Below are positions 50,961 through 61,637 of a stretch of 64,000 nt of DNA, piece after piece. A program made the translations under genes and the position numbers. Within the stretch, counting starts at the first letter, position 1. The number at the start of each line of letters is the position of its first letter. The notes under the pieces were generated by a model, which had not been told where the DNA came from, searched no databases, and saw only the letters and a list, made by a program, of their open reading frames with translations. This DNA is from an uncultured Pelagibacteraceae bacterium (lineage in GTDB: Bacteria; Pseudomonadota; Alphaproteobacteria; Pelagibacterales; Pelagibacteraceae): assembly GCA_902619595.1 (NCBI GenBank), contig CACNFE010000005.1, positions 1 to 64,000 of the forward strand, in the 5' to 3' direction.

Positions 50961-51543
50961 TATTACTTTTAAAATATTATTATTATTATTTATAACAAGT
51001 TGCGTTGGAACTTCTTCCCAAGGAATATTTGGAACGGGGGTAAGTGTAGCTTTAGATCCAAGATCAATAGGTACACAGATAGATGATAATATAATGCAAA
51101 AAAACTTATCATCAAGATTGCTTCTGAAAGATAAAAAATATGTTTTATCAATAAATACAAAAGTCCTAGATGGAAGAATTTTTATAACTGGAAAAGTTGA
51201 AGATCCTGAAGAAAAACTACAAATTACAAAAATGGCTTGGGAAACCAATGGCGTGAGATCAGTTAAAAATAATATAATTATTAAAGAGGAATTTAATTTT
51301 AAACAATCAGCCAAAGATCTTCTAATTACAAGTCAATTAAGGACTGCAATGATTGTAAACAAAAAAATTAAATCCACAAATTATAATATAGATACTTATA
51401 AAAAGAAAATTTACATATACGGTATTGCGCAAGATAAGGATGAGATGAAACAAGTTATTCAAGAAGCTAAATCTATTCTGGATGTAGATAAAGTCATCGC
51501 TAGTATTTTATTAGTTGAAGATTTAAGGATACAAAAAAACTAA
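50950..51543 (+). CDS. BON-domain lipoprotein
   Basis: Lipobox FITSCVG; two BON-like repeats (VLDGRIFITGKVEDPEEKLQITKMAWETNGVRSVKNNI). Confidence 0.87.
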   Translation: MKVNITFKILLLLFITSCVGTSSQGIFGTGVSVALDPRSIGTQIDDNIMQKNLSSRLLLKDKKYVLSINTKVLDGRIFITGKVEDPEEKLQITKMAWETNGVRSVKNNIIIKEEFNFKQSAKDLLITSQLRTAMIVNKKIKSTNYNIDTYKKKIYIYGIAQDKDEMKQVIQEAKSILDVDKVIASILLVEDLRIQKN

Positions 51544-51833
51544 TTTAAAATTAAAAATAAAATTTTACTTATAAAAGACATAAAAATTATAAAACTTAGA
51601 AAAAAAATCCAGTACATTATTGTAACTGCTCGATTTCTTTTCCTTCTGAGTATTACGAAATTTTCATCATCTAAGCTTGAAATATCTCTTTTTCCTTTAA
51701 CTGGATAGTCGTAGCTCCACCTCCAAATAGTATCACCAAATCTTGCATCTAAATTATTAAAATATCTTATCCAAGCAGTGGCCCAAAGAAATGTAAAATA
51801 TAAAATTATTAACAGCAATAATTCTGTTAACAT
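51540..51833 (-). CDS. Small membrane protein, unknown function
   Basis: Two hydrophobic segments flanking a basic soluble loop; 4-bp convergent overlap with the BON gene. Confidence 0.7.
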   Translation of the reverse strand: MLTELLLLIILYFTFLWATAWIRYFNNLDARFGDTIWRWSYDYPVKGKRDISSLDDENFVILRRKRNRAVTIMYWIFFLSFIIFMSFISKILFLILN

Positions 51834-51837
51834 TTTC

Positions 51838-54129
51838 TTAATTTATTTTTCCATAGTTAATTACACCTGCAGAGTATGCTGCTACAGATGCAAGGTTAAG
51901 TATATCTGATGTTGAAGATCTTAAAGGTGCAACTTCAATTGCTCTACCTAGTCCAATTAATAAAGGACCTATGCCCTTAACATCTCCTAAAGTTTTCATT
52001 ATTTTGTAAGAGATGGCCGCGCTATGCTGTCCAGGCATAATAAGTACGTTTGCGTTTCCAACAATTTCTGACATCGGATAGAGATCTTTATAATCAGTAT
52101 TAAGCGCCACATCTGGTTGCATATCTCCATCAAATTTAAAATCGACATTCATTTTTTTTAAAATGTCAACGGCATCTATTATATGTTTTGTTCTGCTGGT
52201 AATAGGTTGACCAAATGTAGAGTGGGATAAGAAAGCAACTTTTGGATCAAAACCGAATAATCTCACAACTCTTGCAGCAGATTTTGCAATTTCTGCCAAT
52301 TGTTTTGATGTGGGGTATTCGTGAACTGTTGTGTCAGCAATGAAAACAGTTTTGCCTTTACTGACGACCATATTTAGTCCAAACATTATCTCACCTGGTC
52401 TAGCATCAATAACTTTAGTTATTTTTCTTAAAGATTGAGAATATCTTCTAGTATTGCCAGTTACCATCGCATCTGCATCTCCACACTGAAGCATACATGC
52501 AGCCCATATTACTCTGTCGTTTCTAGTCATTTTATCACAATCTCTCTCGAGCAAACCTTCTTTTCTGTGTAATTTGTTAAATAGAAATTTTATGTATTTT
52601 TCTTTTAAAATTTTATTTTTTTTCGCATTTACAATTTCAATATTGAAGTTTTCGCTGTATCCGATCTCTTTTAGTTTTTTTTTAATAATTTCCTCTTTTG
52701 CAACAATCATAGGTATTCCTAAGCCTGCATTTTTAAATGCTATAGCTGCTTTTAGAGTATTTTCATCTTCTCCGTCTGCAAAAACAACTTTTTTTTGAGT
52801 TTTTTTGATTTGATTATTTATACCCTGCATAATCGTAACGGAGGGATCAAGTCTTTGTTTAAGTTGTTCAGAATAAATACTAAAATTCTCGATTTTCTTT
52901 CTTGCAACTCCGGTTTTAATTGCTGCTTTAGCAACCGCAACTGGTATGACACTTATTAATCTAGGATCAAAAGTAGAAGGGATAATATATTCTTTTCCAT
53001 AGGTCGGTCTTTCCCCTCCCATAGCTGCAACAACTTCATCTGGAACACGTTCTCTTGCTAAAGAAGCAATGGCTTTCACAGCTGCAACTTTCATTTCTTC
53101 ATTTATTGTTTTTGCTCTCACGTCCAATGCCCCTCTAAAAATATAAGGAAAGCCAATTAAGTTGTTAACTTGATTCGGGTAATCAGATCTTCCAGTTGCT
53201 ATTATTGCATCTTTTCTTACTTCTTCTATTTCTTCAGGTGTAATTTCTGGATCTGGATTGGCACAAGCAAAAATAATTGGATTTTTAGACATCAACTTGA
53301 CCATATCCCTCTTTAAAACACCAGCGGAGGAGAGACCTAAAAACACATCTGCATTTTTAATTGCATCTTTTAATGTTCTATCTTTTGTGTCTATAGCAAA
53401 AGCAGCTTTCCATTGATTAAGACCATCACGTTTTTTATGGATTACTCCTTTTCTATCTAACATCGTAATATTTTTTCTTACAACACCTGTTTTTATAAAA
53501 AGGTTGGTGCATGCCATTGCTGAGGCTCCTGCGCCATTTACTACGACTTTAATTTTTTTAATATCTTTTTTTGCTATATCGATCGCATTAATTAATGCAG
53601 CACATGTAATAATTGCAGTCCCGTGTTGGTCATCATGAAAAACAGGGATGTCTAAAATCTCTTTTAATTTTTTCTCAATTATAAAGCAATCAGGAGCAGC
53701 AATATCCTCAAGATTAATACCTCCAAAACTTTTTGAAAAATTCTTAATAGATTTAATAATTTCATCTGCATCATTTGAGTCAATTTCTAAATCTATTGAG
53801 TCAATGTCTGCGAACCTTTTGAATAAAACAGCCTTCCCTTCCATTACTGGTTTAGACGCGATTGCACCTAAATTTCCTAAGCCTAATATTGCTGATCCAT
53901 TACTTATTACCGCAACAAGATTGCCTTTTGTTGTGTAATCATAAGCTAAGTCAGGATTTTTATAAATTGCTTTTACAGGTGCGGCCACGCCAGGAGAGTA
54001 GGCAAGGGCCAAATCTCTTTTAGTTGTCATTGGTTTTGAGGAAACAATCTCGATTTTTCCAGATTTGTTATTATTATGAAATTCTAATGCCTCTTTATCA
54101 GAATAATGTTCAATTTTATTTTTTTTCAT
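51838..54129 (-). CDS. maeB: NADP-dependent malic enzyme fused to phosphotransacetylase-like domain
   Basis: N-terminal malic enzyme (DLALAYSPGVAAPVKAI; FHDDQHGTAII) plus C-terminal PTA-like domain (VVFADGEDENTLKAA). Confidence 0.96.
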   Translation of the reverse strand: MKKNKIEHYSDKEALEFHNNNKSGKIEIVSSKPMTTKRDLALAYSPGVAAPVKAIYKNPDLAYDYTTKGNLVAVISNGSAILGLGNLGAIASKPVMEGKAVLFKRFADIDSIDLEIDSNDADEIIKSIKNFSKSFGGINLEDIAAPDCFIIEKKLKEILDIPVFHDDQHGTAIITCAALINAIDIAKKDIKKIKVVVNGAGASAMACTNLFIKTGVVRKNITMLDRKGVIHKKRDGLNQWKAAFAIDTKDRTLKDAIKNADVFLGLSSAGVLKRDMVKLMSKNPIIFACANPDPEITPEEIEEVRKDAIIATGRSDYPNQVNNLIGFPYIFRGALDVRAKTINEEMKVAAVKAIASLARERVPDEVVAAMGGERPTYGKEYIIPSTFDPRLISVIPVAVAKAAIKTGVARKKIENFSIYSEQLKQRLDPSVTIMQGINNQIKKTQKKVVFADGEDENTLKAAIAFKNAGLGIPMIVAKEEIIKKKLKEIGYSENFNIEIVNAKKNKILKEKYIKFLFNKLHRKEGLLERDCDKMTRNDRVIWAACMLQCGDADAMVTGNTRRYSQSLRKITKVIDARPGEIMFGLNMVVSKGKTVFIADTTVHEYPTSKQLAEIAKSAARVVRLFGFDPKVAFLSHSTFGQPITSRTKHIIDAVDILKKMNVDFKFDGDMQPDVALNTDYKDLYPMSEIVGNANVLIMPGQHSAAISYKIMKTLGDVKGIGPLLIGLGRAIEVAPLRSSTSDILNLASVAAYSAGVINYGKIN

Positions 54130-54178
54130 TTATACAATTAGCTATACAAATAGAGCTGAATTAAGACTAATATGATTT

Positions 54179-55708
54179 ATGAATCTAATTAAGTCAACCG
54201 GGACATTTAGCTTCTTCACTTTATTAAGTAGAGTTCTTGGATATTTGCGGGACTTATTTATAGCAATATTTTTGGGGTCTGGTCCAATTGCTGATGCATT
54301 TTTTGTTGCCTTTAGAATACCAAATACTTTCAGAAGATTATTTTCGGAGGGAACATTTAATGCTGCTTTTGTACCTCTCTATTCAGCAGAGCTTACAAAA
54401 GGTAAAAAGCCATCACAAAAATTTGCTAACGAAATATATAACATTCTAATAGTTGGTTTACTTTTTTTAATTTTAATTATTGAAATTTTTATGCCGTGGT
54501 TCGTACTTTTGATTGCTCCAGGCTTTATAGAAAATTCTGAAAAACTTGAACTTACAATTTATTTAACTAGGATAACATTTCCTTTTTTATTTTTTATAAG
54601 TTTAGCATCTTTTTTTGCAGCAATACTAAATTCGCATAATAAGTTTGCACTATCAGCTGCAGCGCCGATAGTCTTAAATATAATTTTAATTTTAATATTA
54701 CTTTTTGGCAGATATTTAAATGATGATCTTGTGAAATATTTAGCTTACGGAGTAACTATTTCGGGAATAATTCAATTTTTATTGTTGATCTGGTTTGTTA
54801 AAAACTTCGTTAGTTTAAATATATCATTAAAATTTAAACTAACAAAAAATGTAAAGTTATTTTTTACTAAACTTTTACCAAGTATTTTTTCCTCTGGCGT
54901 AACTCAAATTAATATTCTAGTTGGAACGATTATTGCATCATTTCAGGCAAGTGCAGTTTCTTATTTATATTATGCAGACAGAATTTATCAAATTAATCTT
55001 GCTATAGCAGGAATAGCAATAGGCACAATTTTGCTTCCCAACCTTAGTAGATATGTTAAAGAAAAGAATAAAAATAAAATAAACCTAATTCAAAATAAGT
55101 CACTGGAGCTTAGTTTATTTTTGAGTATTCCAGCAACTTTTGCATTATTGATTGCATCAGAGGAAATAACATCCTCTCTCTTTGGATACGGTTCTTTTAA
55201 TATTTTAAGTGTTAAAAATTCAGCTACTGCTCTTTTTTATTTTGCTCTAGGACTACCTGCATTTGCATTTATTAAAGTTTTTTCAAGTTTTGTATTTGCA
55301 AGACAAAATACTAAAATTCCATTTTATTTTTCATTAATCTCTGTAATTTTTAATATAATTATAAGCTTATATTTCTTCAATAAAATTGGATTTATAATAA
55401 TTCCTATAGCAACGTCCATGTCATCCTGGTTAAACTCAATATTGCTATTGTTATATTTAATTTATAAAAATTACTTTAACTTTAAGTTAGATATTATTAT
55501 TTCTTTTATAAGAATTGTCTTAGTTTCAGTAATAACATCATTTATATTTTATTATCTAATTGAACTGACTCAAGAATATCTAGCTTTCGAAAGTGGCTAT
55601 AAGCTAGTTACTATGCTCGCTATAGTGTTTTTAACATTAATAATTTATATTATGATATCGATCCTTACTAAAGCTTTCAAAATATCAGATATTAAATTAA
55701 AGTATTGA
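54179..55708 (+). CDS. murJ: Lipid II flippase MurJ (MviN)
   Basis: ISFSL-type polytopic protein: GYLRDLFIAIFLGSGPIADAFFVAFRIPNTFRRLFSEGTFNAAFVPLY. Confidence 0.96.
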   Translation: MNLIKSTGTFSFFTLLSRVLGYLRDLFIAIFLGSGPIADAFFVAFRIPNTFRRLFSEGTFNAAFVPLYSAELTKGKKPSQKFANEIYNILIVGLLFLILIIEIFMPWFVLLIAPGFIENSEKLELTIYLTRITFPFLFFISLASFFAAILNSHNKFALSAAAPIVLNIILILILLFGRYLNDDLVKYLAYGVTISGIIQFLLLIWFVKNFVSLNISLKFKLTKNVKLFFTKLLPSIFSSGVTQINILVGTIIASFQASAVSYLYYADRIYQINLAIAGIAIGTILLPNLSRYVKEKNKNKINLIQNKSLELSLFLSIPATFALLIASEEITSSLFGYGSFNILSVKNSATALFYFALGLPAFAFIKVFSSFVFARQNTKIPFYFSLISVIFNIIISLYFFNKIGFIIIPIATSMSSWLNSILLLLYLIYKNYFNFKLDIIISFIRIVLVSVITSFIFYYLIELTQEYLAFESGYKLVTMLAIVFLTLIIYIMISILTKAFKISDIKLKY

Positions 55709-55711
55709 TTT

Positions 55712-56713
55712 ATGGCTAAAAAAATATTTTCTGGTGTTCAGCCAACTGGTAATTTACATTTAGGTAATTATATCGGAGCAATTAAAAATTTTGTAGATCT
55801 TCAAAACGAAAAAAATAACCAATGTATTTTTTGTGTTGTAGATTTACATGCAATAACTGTTAAGCAAAATCCTAAAGAACTAAAAGACAATATAAGGGAA
55901 ACAACTGCAGCATTTTTAGCAAGTGGTATCGAGCCAGAAAAAAGCATAATTTTTAATCAATCACTAGTACCAGCTCATTCAGAAGGATCCTGGATACTTG
56001 GGTGCGTCGCAAGAATGGGTTGGTTAAACAGAATGACCCAGTTTAAAGAGAAAGCAGGAAAGGATAAAGAAAAAGCAAGTATAGGACTCTATATCTATCC
56101 AGTTTTAATGGCCGCGGATATTCTTTTGTATGATGCATCTCATGTTCCGGTAGGAGAAGACCAAAAGCAACACTTAGAATTGTCAAGAGATATTGCTCAA
56201 AAATTTAATTTGGATTTCGAGTGTCCAGATTTTTTTAAAATTCCAGAGCCATTAATTCAAAAAAACTTTGCGAGAATAATGAGTTTAAAAGATGGAACTA
56301 AAAAAATGAGCAAGTCAGATCCTTCTGATTTAAGTAGAATAAACCTTAAGGATACTAAAGATGAAATTATTAATAAAATTAAAAAAGCAAAAACAGATAA
56401 TGATTCAATGCCAGCAGAAGAAAATAACCTAAATAAAAGACCCGAAATTGAAAATTTATTGAGTATTTATTCTAGTTTATCTAATCAAAATTTAAAAAAT
56501 ACAATTGATCAATTTAGCCAGAAAAACTTTTCAGAATTTAAAAATGATTTAGCAGAATTAGTTGTGGAAAAAATTTCACCTATTTCCGATGAAATAAAAA
56601 GACTAGAAAAAGATCCTCAATTTATAGATAATATTTTGTTAAATGGCTCTAAAAAAGCAGAAAAAATGGCAAAATCGAAAGTTGAAAAACTAAAAAAAAT
56701 AATAGGTTTTTAA
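55712..56713 (+). CDS. trpS: Tryptophanyl-tRNA synthetase
   Basis: [41 protein letters not shown]. Confidence 0.98.
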   Translation: MAKKIFSGVQPTGNLHLGNYIGAIKNFVDLQNEKNNQCIFCVVDLHAITVKQNPKELKDNIRETTAAFLASGIEPEKSIIFNQSLVPAHSEGSWILGCVARMGWLNRMTQFKEKAGKDKEKASIGLYIYPVLMAADILLYDASHVPVGEDQKQHLELSRDIAQKFNLDFECPDFFKIPEPLIQKNFARIMSLKDGTKKMSKSDPSDLSRINLKDTKDEIINKIKKAKTDNDSMPAEENNLNKRPEIENLLSIYSSLSNQNLKNTIDQFSQKNFSEFKNDLAELVVEKISPISDEIKRLEKDPQFIDNILLNGSKKAEKMAKSKVEKLKKIIGF

Positions 56714-56756
56714 ATAATCATATTTAAAATTAAAAAAAATTGACTATATAAATATT

Positions 56757-57299
56757 ATGTTCATTCAAACCCAAAAAACCCCAAACCCAAATTCCTTGAA
56801 ATTCGTTACTGGTAAAAAAGTATCAGCAATTGGATCAATTGAGATTTCAAAAAATGAAATCACGGATAATATTTTGTTAAAAAATATTTTTTCTGTAAAG
56901 GGTGTTGAAAGTATTTTTTTAACTGAGGATTTTTTATCAATAAATAAACAAAACGATATAGATTGGGAAGACATTAAACATATTGTGTTAGCATTACTAA
57001 ATGAATATTACGCAAATGGTAAAGAAATAATTATCGACAAAAAACCATCAATTATAAATACTGAAAATCTTAAAGAAGTTGAAAAACAAATTATTAAAAT
57101 ATTAGATACAAAGATTAAACCTGCAGTAGCAAGAGACGGAGGTGATATAAAATTTATAGAGTTTAAGAACGGTGTTGTAAAGGTACAGTTACGTGGTAGT
57201 TGTTCAGGCTGCCCAAGCTCTGTTGTAACTTTAAAACAAGGAGTTCAAAATCTTTTGACGCATTATATTCCAGATGTTAAACAGGTAGAAGCAATTTAG
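56757..57299 (+). CDS. NifU/NfuA-type Fe-S scaffold protein
   Basis: N-terminal MFIQTQKTPNPNSLKFVTG; C-terminal PAVARDGGDIKFIEF…GSCSGCPSSVVTLKQGVQNLL (CxxC). Confidence 0.95.
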   Translation: MFIQTQKTPNPNSLKFVTGKKVSAIGSIEISKNEITDNILLKNIFSVKGVESIFLTEDFLSINKQNDIDWEDIKHIVLALLNEYYANGKEIIIDKKPSIINTENLKEVEKQIIKILDTKIKPAVARDGGDIKFIEFKNGVVKVQLRGSCSGCPSSVVTLKQGVQNLLTHYIPDVKQVEAI

Positions 57300-57307
57300 C
57301 ATTATAT

Positions 57308-58471
57308 ATGTTTAAAAATTCAAAAATTAATTTCAAAATTTTAAAAACCCAAAAAATAAATCTTAAACAACTAAGAAAAATAATAAGTGAAAGAGGTTTT
57401 GTATTAAAAAAAAAAAGAAATTTTTTTAATTTTAATGAGTTAAGGAGTTTATATTATACAATTGCGAGCAGTTTAGTTTTAATTTTAATTTTTTTTCTTC
57501 TACCTTTATCGATAGATGTAAAAAAAGAACTCCAAGTAGTTAAACAAAGTATTGATAATAACTCTAAACTTGACTTTCAAAAAGTACTAGAGGGTAAACC
57601 CCTTAAAGAAAAAGAGGATGTTGACCAAATTTTAGATACTAAAAATTTATTTGAAGATATTTTCTCATTTGATGAAATGCCAACAGATACAGTAAGGTTA
57701 AGTGCATCCACAGTTAAAGAATTATTCAAAGATACCGAATATGATCTAAATGAAATAAGAAAATCAAAATTGGTCAAACCTATTAAACTTTCTTTATTAC
57801 CAGAGGAAATCAGAAAGATAGAAAGCACAAAGGAAAAAAAAAAACTTTTTCTAGAGATAATTTTACCATTGGTTCTTGAAGAAAATAATAGAATTAAATT
57901 AGATAGAATTAAGTTATTTAGAGTATTAAATAAAAAAAATAATTCAAATAGTGAAACTAGATGGTTAAATTCTAAATTCAAACAGTATGGTGTAGTCAAT
58001 AAAGATTTATCAACATTAAAAATACGAATGGATGAGATACCAGTATCTTTAGCCTTGGCACAAGCAGCTAAAGAAACGGGATGGGGCACTTCGAGATTCG
58101 CAATAGAAGGAAATGCATTATTTGGGCAATGGACTTTTAGTGGAGAAGGAATAAAACCTGCTGGAGCAGACTCTAGTGATGGATCTCATAAAGTAATGAA
58201 GTTTAAAGTTCTCAAAGCATCTGTAAGAGCATATCAAAGAAATCTAAATACTCACAATAGTTACAGAGAATTTAGAAAAGCCAGAGCTTTAATGAGAGAG
58301 AGAGATCAAAAATTAGATAGCCTTGAGCTTGCGGTCTACTTAGACAAATATGCAGCTACAGGTGTTGAGTATACAAGAATTATCAAAAAAATAATTGAAC
58401 AGAATTCTCTTCAAGATTTTGACAAAGTCAAGTTATTGCCAAGCAGCATACAACTCAAAAATATAATTTAA
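57308..58471 (+). CDS. Bax-like glucosaminidase domain membrane protein
   Basis: N-terminal TM; VSLALAQAAKETGWGTSRFAIEGNALFGQWTFSGEGIKP…VRAYQRNLNTHNSYREFRKAR. Confidence 0.87.
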   Translation: MFKNSKINFKILKTQKINLKQLRKIISERGFVLKKKRNFFNFNELRSLYYTIASSLVLILIFFLLPLSIDVKKELQVVKQSIDNNSKLDFQKVLEGKPLKEKEDVDQILDTKNLFEDIFSFDEMPTDTVRLSASTVKELFKDTEYDLNEIRKSKLVKPIKLSLLPEEIRKIESTKEKKKLFLEIILPLVLEENNRIKLDRIKLFRVLNKKNNSNSETRWLNSKFKQYGVVNKDLSTLKIRMDEIPVSLALAQAAKETGWGTSRFAIEGNALFGQWTFSGEGIKPAGADSSDGSHKVMKFKVLKASVRAYQRNLNTHNSYREFRKARALMRERDQKLDSLELAVYLDKYAATGVEYTRIIKKIIEQNSLQDFDKVKLLPSSIQLKNII

Positions 58472-59517
58472 TTTGTTTTGACTGAAAATTGAATTCCAAA
58501 CCATCTCCATCCATCATCATTTAAAGAGCAATTAACCCTTCCTCTTCTGAATAGAAACTTATCTCTGAAATTTATTTTTAAAGAATTGCCAACAAAAGTT
58601 AGTTTAGATTTTTCCCACTGATTTCCTTCGTCAGAAAAACAATTTATATTTTTTATATTTTTTTGTTCCTCAAAGAAATCAATTTTTAAATTTGGTGGGT
58701 TATTATCAGTTATATACATATCAATTGGACTCATTTTTTTAAACTGTAATGGTAATAAATCAATAACAAAACTAAATCTTTCTAAATCCCCATATTTTTC
58801 GTTAATTGGAAACCTTGGAAGTTGATACTTATCTTTGTTTAGGTCAATTACACCAGAATGTTGACCAAAAGCAAATTTGAATTTTTCCTTGATAAAATTA
58901 ATATGGTTTAAACTGTATTCCCCAAAAGGGTGGGAATAGAATACCGGGTTATAACCTAACTCTTTTTTAAAAATATTAATTGATTGATTAATATCACTTT
59001 TGAACTCCTCAAAACTAAAATCTATTAGATATTCATGAGAATGTGAATGATTTCCAATAAAAGCAAATTTTTCTTTTTCAACCTCTTTTATCTGCTTCCA
59101 AGTCATATAACCGTTTTTTCCAACCGGCTCCGTGGAAACAAACAAAATAAAAGGAATTTTATTTCGCTTTAAAAATGGCCATGCATTTTCATAAAATGAC
59201 GAAAATGCATCATCAATAGTTATCAAAATTTTTTTTTCATCCTTTGGCTTGTCAAAATTCTTTTGAAAATCACCAGGGTTTTCAAATTTATATTTTTTAT
59301 TTTTTATAATTTGAATTTGTTTTTCAAAAATTTCCATTCTAACATTTGTTGATGGATACTTATTCTCGTTGAATCTATGATACATGAGAGATAATGTTCC
59401 GGCTTCTCTAGAATAATATTTACTATTATTTTCGAGTGCAATAGAGTCACTCAAAAGTATAAAAAAAATGAAAAAATTAATAATTGATGCAACAGGTAAT
59501 AAAATTTTATTAATCAT
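58468..59517 (-). CDS. Secreted polysaccharide deacetylase
   Basis: LSLMYHRF; KILITIDDAFSSFYENAWPFLKRNKIPFILFVSTEPVGKNGYMTWKQI; FIGNHSHSHEYL; FYSHPFGEYS. Confidence 0.92.
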   Translation of the reverse strand: MINKILLPVASIINFFIFFILLSDSIALENNSKYYSREAGTLSLMYHRFNENKYPSTNVRMEIFEKQIQIIKNKKYKFENPGDFQKNFDKPKDEKKILITIDDAFSSFYENAWPFLKRNKIPFILFVSTEPVGKNGYMTWKQIKEVEKEKFAFIGNHSHSHEYLIDFSFEEFKSDINQSINIFKKELGYNPVFYSHPFGEYSLNHINFIKEKFKFAFGQHSGVIDLNKDKYQLPRFPINEKYGDLERFSFVIDLLPLQFKKMSPIDMYITDNNPPNLKIDFFEEQKNIKNINCFSDEGNQWEKSKLTFVGNSLKINFRDKFLFRRGRVNCSLNDDGWRWFGIQFSVKTN

Positions 59518-59857
59518 AATAAATGATAAAAATATTTATACTAGTAGTCATGAAAATAGCAAAAGTAATTTTGATAAAATAACAATTTTAATTAACGATT
59601 TTTTAAAGAAATATAAAACAGCATTATCAGGTATAAATCAAATATATGTAAATCGGGGGCCAGGAAGTTTTGCCGGTATAAGAAACTCGTTATCTATTGT
59701 GAAAGGAATTCATCTAGCAAAAGATATTGATTATTATTGTTTCAGTATTTTAGACTTTTCAGAAAATGATAAAGAAAAATTAAAAAATTGGCAAGAATTG
59801 CCAAATTTATGTAGAAAATATAAAATCAAAAAAAATTTGATTAATCCGATTTATTAG
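59468..59857 (+). CDS. tsaB: TsaB (YeaZ)-like protein, short form
   Basis: KKLIIDATGNKILLIIIND…YVNRGPGSFAGIRNSLSIVKGIHLA; only 129 aa. Confidence 0.85.
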   Translation: MKKLIIDATGNKILLIIINDKNIYTSSHENSKSNFDKITILINDFLKKYKTALSGINQIYVNRGPGSFAGIRNSLSIVKGIHLAKDIDYYCFSILDFSENDKEKLKNWQELPNLCRKYKIKKNLINPIY

Positions 59858-59871
59858 AGTTAAATTAGCGG

Positions 59872-60294
59872 ATGTCAGAAACAATAGAAAAAAAATGTAT
59901 TGAAAAGGGCGTGAAACTTACAGAGCAAAGAAAAATTATTGCTCGTGTAATTTCAGAGTCAAAAGAAACATATGGGGAGTCAGATCATCCTGATGTAGAC
60001 GAATTATACAGTAGAGTGTCAAAAATAGATCCAAAAATCAGCATCGCAACAGTCTACAGAACTGTAAAACTTTTTGAAGAGGCAGGAATACTGGTAAAAC
60101 ATGATTTTAAAGCAGGTAAGGCAAGATACGAGATCAATGATGATCACAATCACTTAATTGACATTAAAACAGGAGAGATAATCGAATTTGTTGATAATGA
60201 TATAGAGGAACTACAAAAAAAAATCGCCGAGAAATATGGCTATGAGTTAGTTGACCACAAGCTTGAGCTTTATGGAGTTAAAAAAAAAACTTAA
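59872..60294 (+). CDS. fur: Fur-family transcriptional regulator
   Basis: GVKLTEQRKIIARVISE…HPDVDELYSRVSKIDPKISIATVYRTVKLFEEAGIL…HNHLIDIKTGEIIEF. Confidence 0.95.
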   Translation: MSETIEKKCIEKGVKLTEQRKIIARVISESKETYGESDHPDVDELYSRVSKIDPKISIATVYRTVKLFEEAGILVKHDFKAGKARYEINDDHNHLIDIKTGEIIEFVDNDIEELQKKIAEKYGYELVDHKLELYGVKKKT

Positions 60295-60297
60295 TTA

Positions 60298-61635
60298 ATG
60301 TCAAAAAGAGTATTTATAAAAACATTTGGTTGCCAAATGAATGTTTATGACTCAAATAGAATCTTAGATACAATCAAAAAAATTGGTTTTATAGAGACTA
60401 AATCATTAGAGTTAAGCAATTGTTTTATTCTTAATACGTGCCACATTCGAGATAAAGCTAAAGAAAAAGTTTACCATGAAATAGGTAGAGTAAAACAAAA
60501 TTTTGAGGGAAAAGTAAAACCAATTGTTATTGTAGCGGGTTGTGTTGCACAAGCAGAAAATTCTGAAATGTTAAAGAGAGAGCCTTATATTGATTTTGTA
60601 ATTGGGCCACAATCCTATCATAAGTTAAATTATACAATTGAAAATTTTGAGAAGAATAAAATTAGAAATGAAATTACTGATTTTGACTCCATATCAAAAT
60701 TTGACTATTTGAGTAAAATCAAAAACCAAGATAGTAATGTATCTTCATTTATCACAATTCAAGAAGGATGTGATAAGTTTTGTCACTTTTGCGTAGTACC
60801 TTATACACGTGGACCTGAGTATTCAAGACCATTCTACCAAATTTTAAATGAAGCAAAGCAATTAATACAAAGTGGCACTAAAGAAATAATTTTATTGGGA
60901 CAAAATGTAAACGCGTACTCAAGCGTAGAAAATAAAAAAGAATATAGATTATCAGATCTAATTATGGCCTTAGAAAATATAAAAGAGGTAAAGAGAATTA
61001 GATATATTACATCACATCCAAGAGATATGAGCGATGATTTAATAGACTGTTACAAAAACTCAAAAAAGCTAATGCCGTTTATCCATCTTCCAATTCAATC
61101 AGGATCAAATAAGATATTAAATCTTATGAACAGAAAACATAAAGTCGAAGATTATATTGACGTTTATGAAAGATTAAAAAAAATCAATAATAAAATTGAA
61201 TTTTCTAGCGATTTTATTGTTGGCTATCCCGGTGAAACAGAAAAAGATTTTGAAGAAACATTGAAGCTAGCTAAAAATCTAAAATTTTTAAACTCATACT
61301 CATTTATGTTTAGCCCAAGACCAGGAACCACAGCCTCAAACTATGATCAAATAGATAAAAAAATTTTAAAAGAAAGGTTAAAAGTTTTACAAGAAATACT
61401 TTTTAATAATCAAAAGATTAAAAATAAAAGCTTTGAAAATAATCAAGTCAATGTTTTAGTTGAAAATAAAATGAAAAATCAAGATAAATTCTTTGGAAGA
61501 AATGAATATATGACATCTGTAATATTTAAAGGAAATGAAAGTTTAGTTGGAAAAATAATTCCAGTTAAGATAAACATCAGTAATCAAAATAGTTTATTTG
61601 GTGAAATTTTAACTAACGATGTTGAGGCAGCATAG
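60298..61635 (+). CDS. miaB: tRNA-2-methylthio-N6-dimethylallyladenosine synthase MiaB
   Basis: FIKTFGCQMNVYDSNRI; radical-SAM ITIQEGCDKFCHFCVVPYTRGPEYSRP; FSSDFIVGYPGETEKDFE. Confidence 0.98.
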   Translation: MSKRVFIKTFGCQMNVYDSNRILDTIKKIGFIETKSLELSNCFILNTCHIRDKAKEKVYHEIGRVKQNFEGKVKPIVIVAGCVAQAENSEMLKREPYIDFVIGPQSYHKLNYTIENFEKNKIRNEITDFDSISKFDYLSKIKNQDSNVSSFITIQEGCDKFCHFCVVPYTRGPEYSRPFYQILNEAKQLIQSGTKEIILLGQNVNAYSSVENKKEYRLSDLIMALENIKEVKRIRYITSHPRDMSDDLIDCYKNSKKLMPFIHLPIQSGSNKILNLMNRKHKVEDYIDVYERLKKINNKIEFSSDFIVGYPGETEKDFEETLKLAKNLKFLNSYSFMFSPRPGTTASNYDQIDKKILKERLKVLQEILFNNQKIKNKSFENNQVNVLVENKMKNQDKFFGRNEYMTSVIFKGNESLVGKIIPVKINISNQNSLFGEILTNDVEAA

Positions 61636-61637
61636 AA

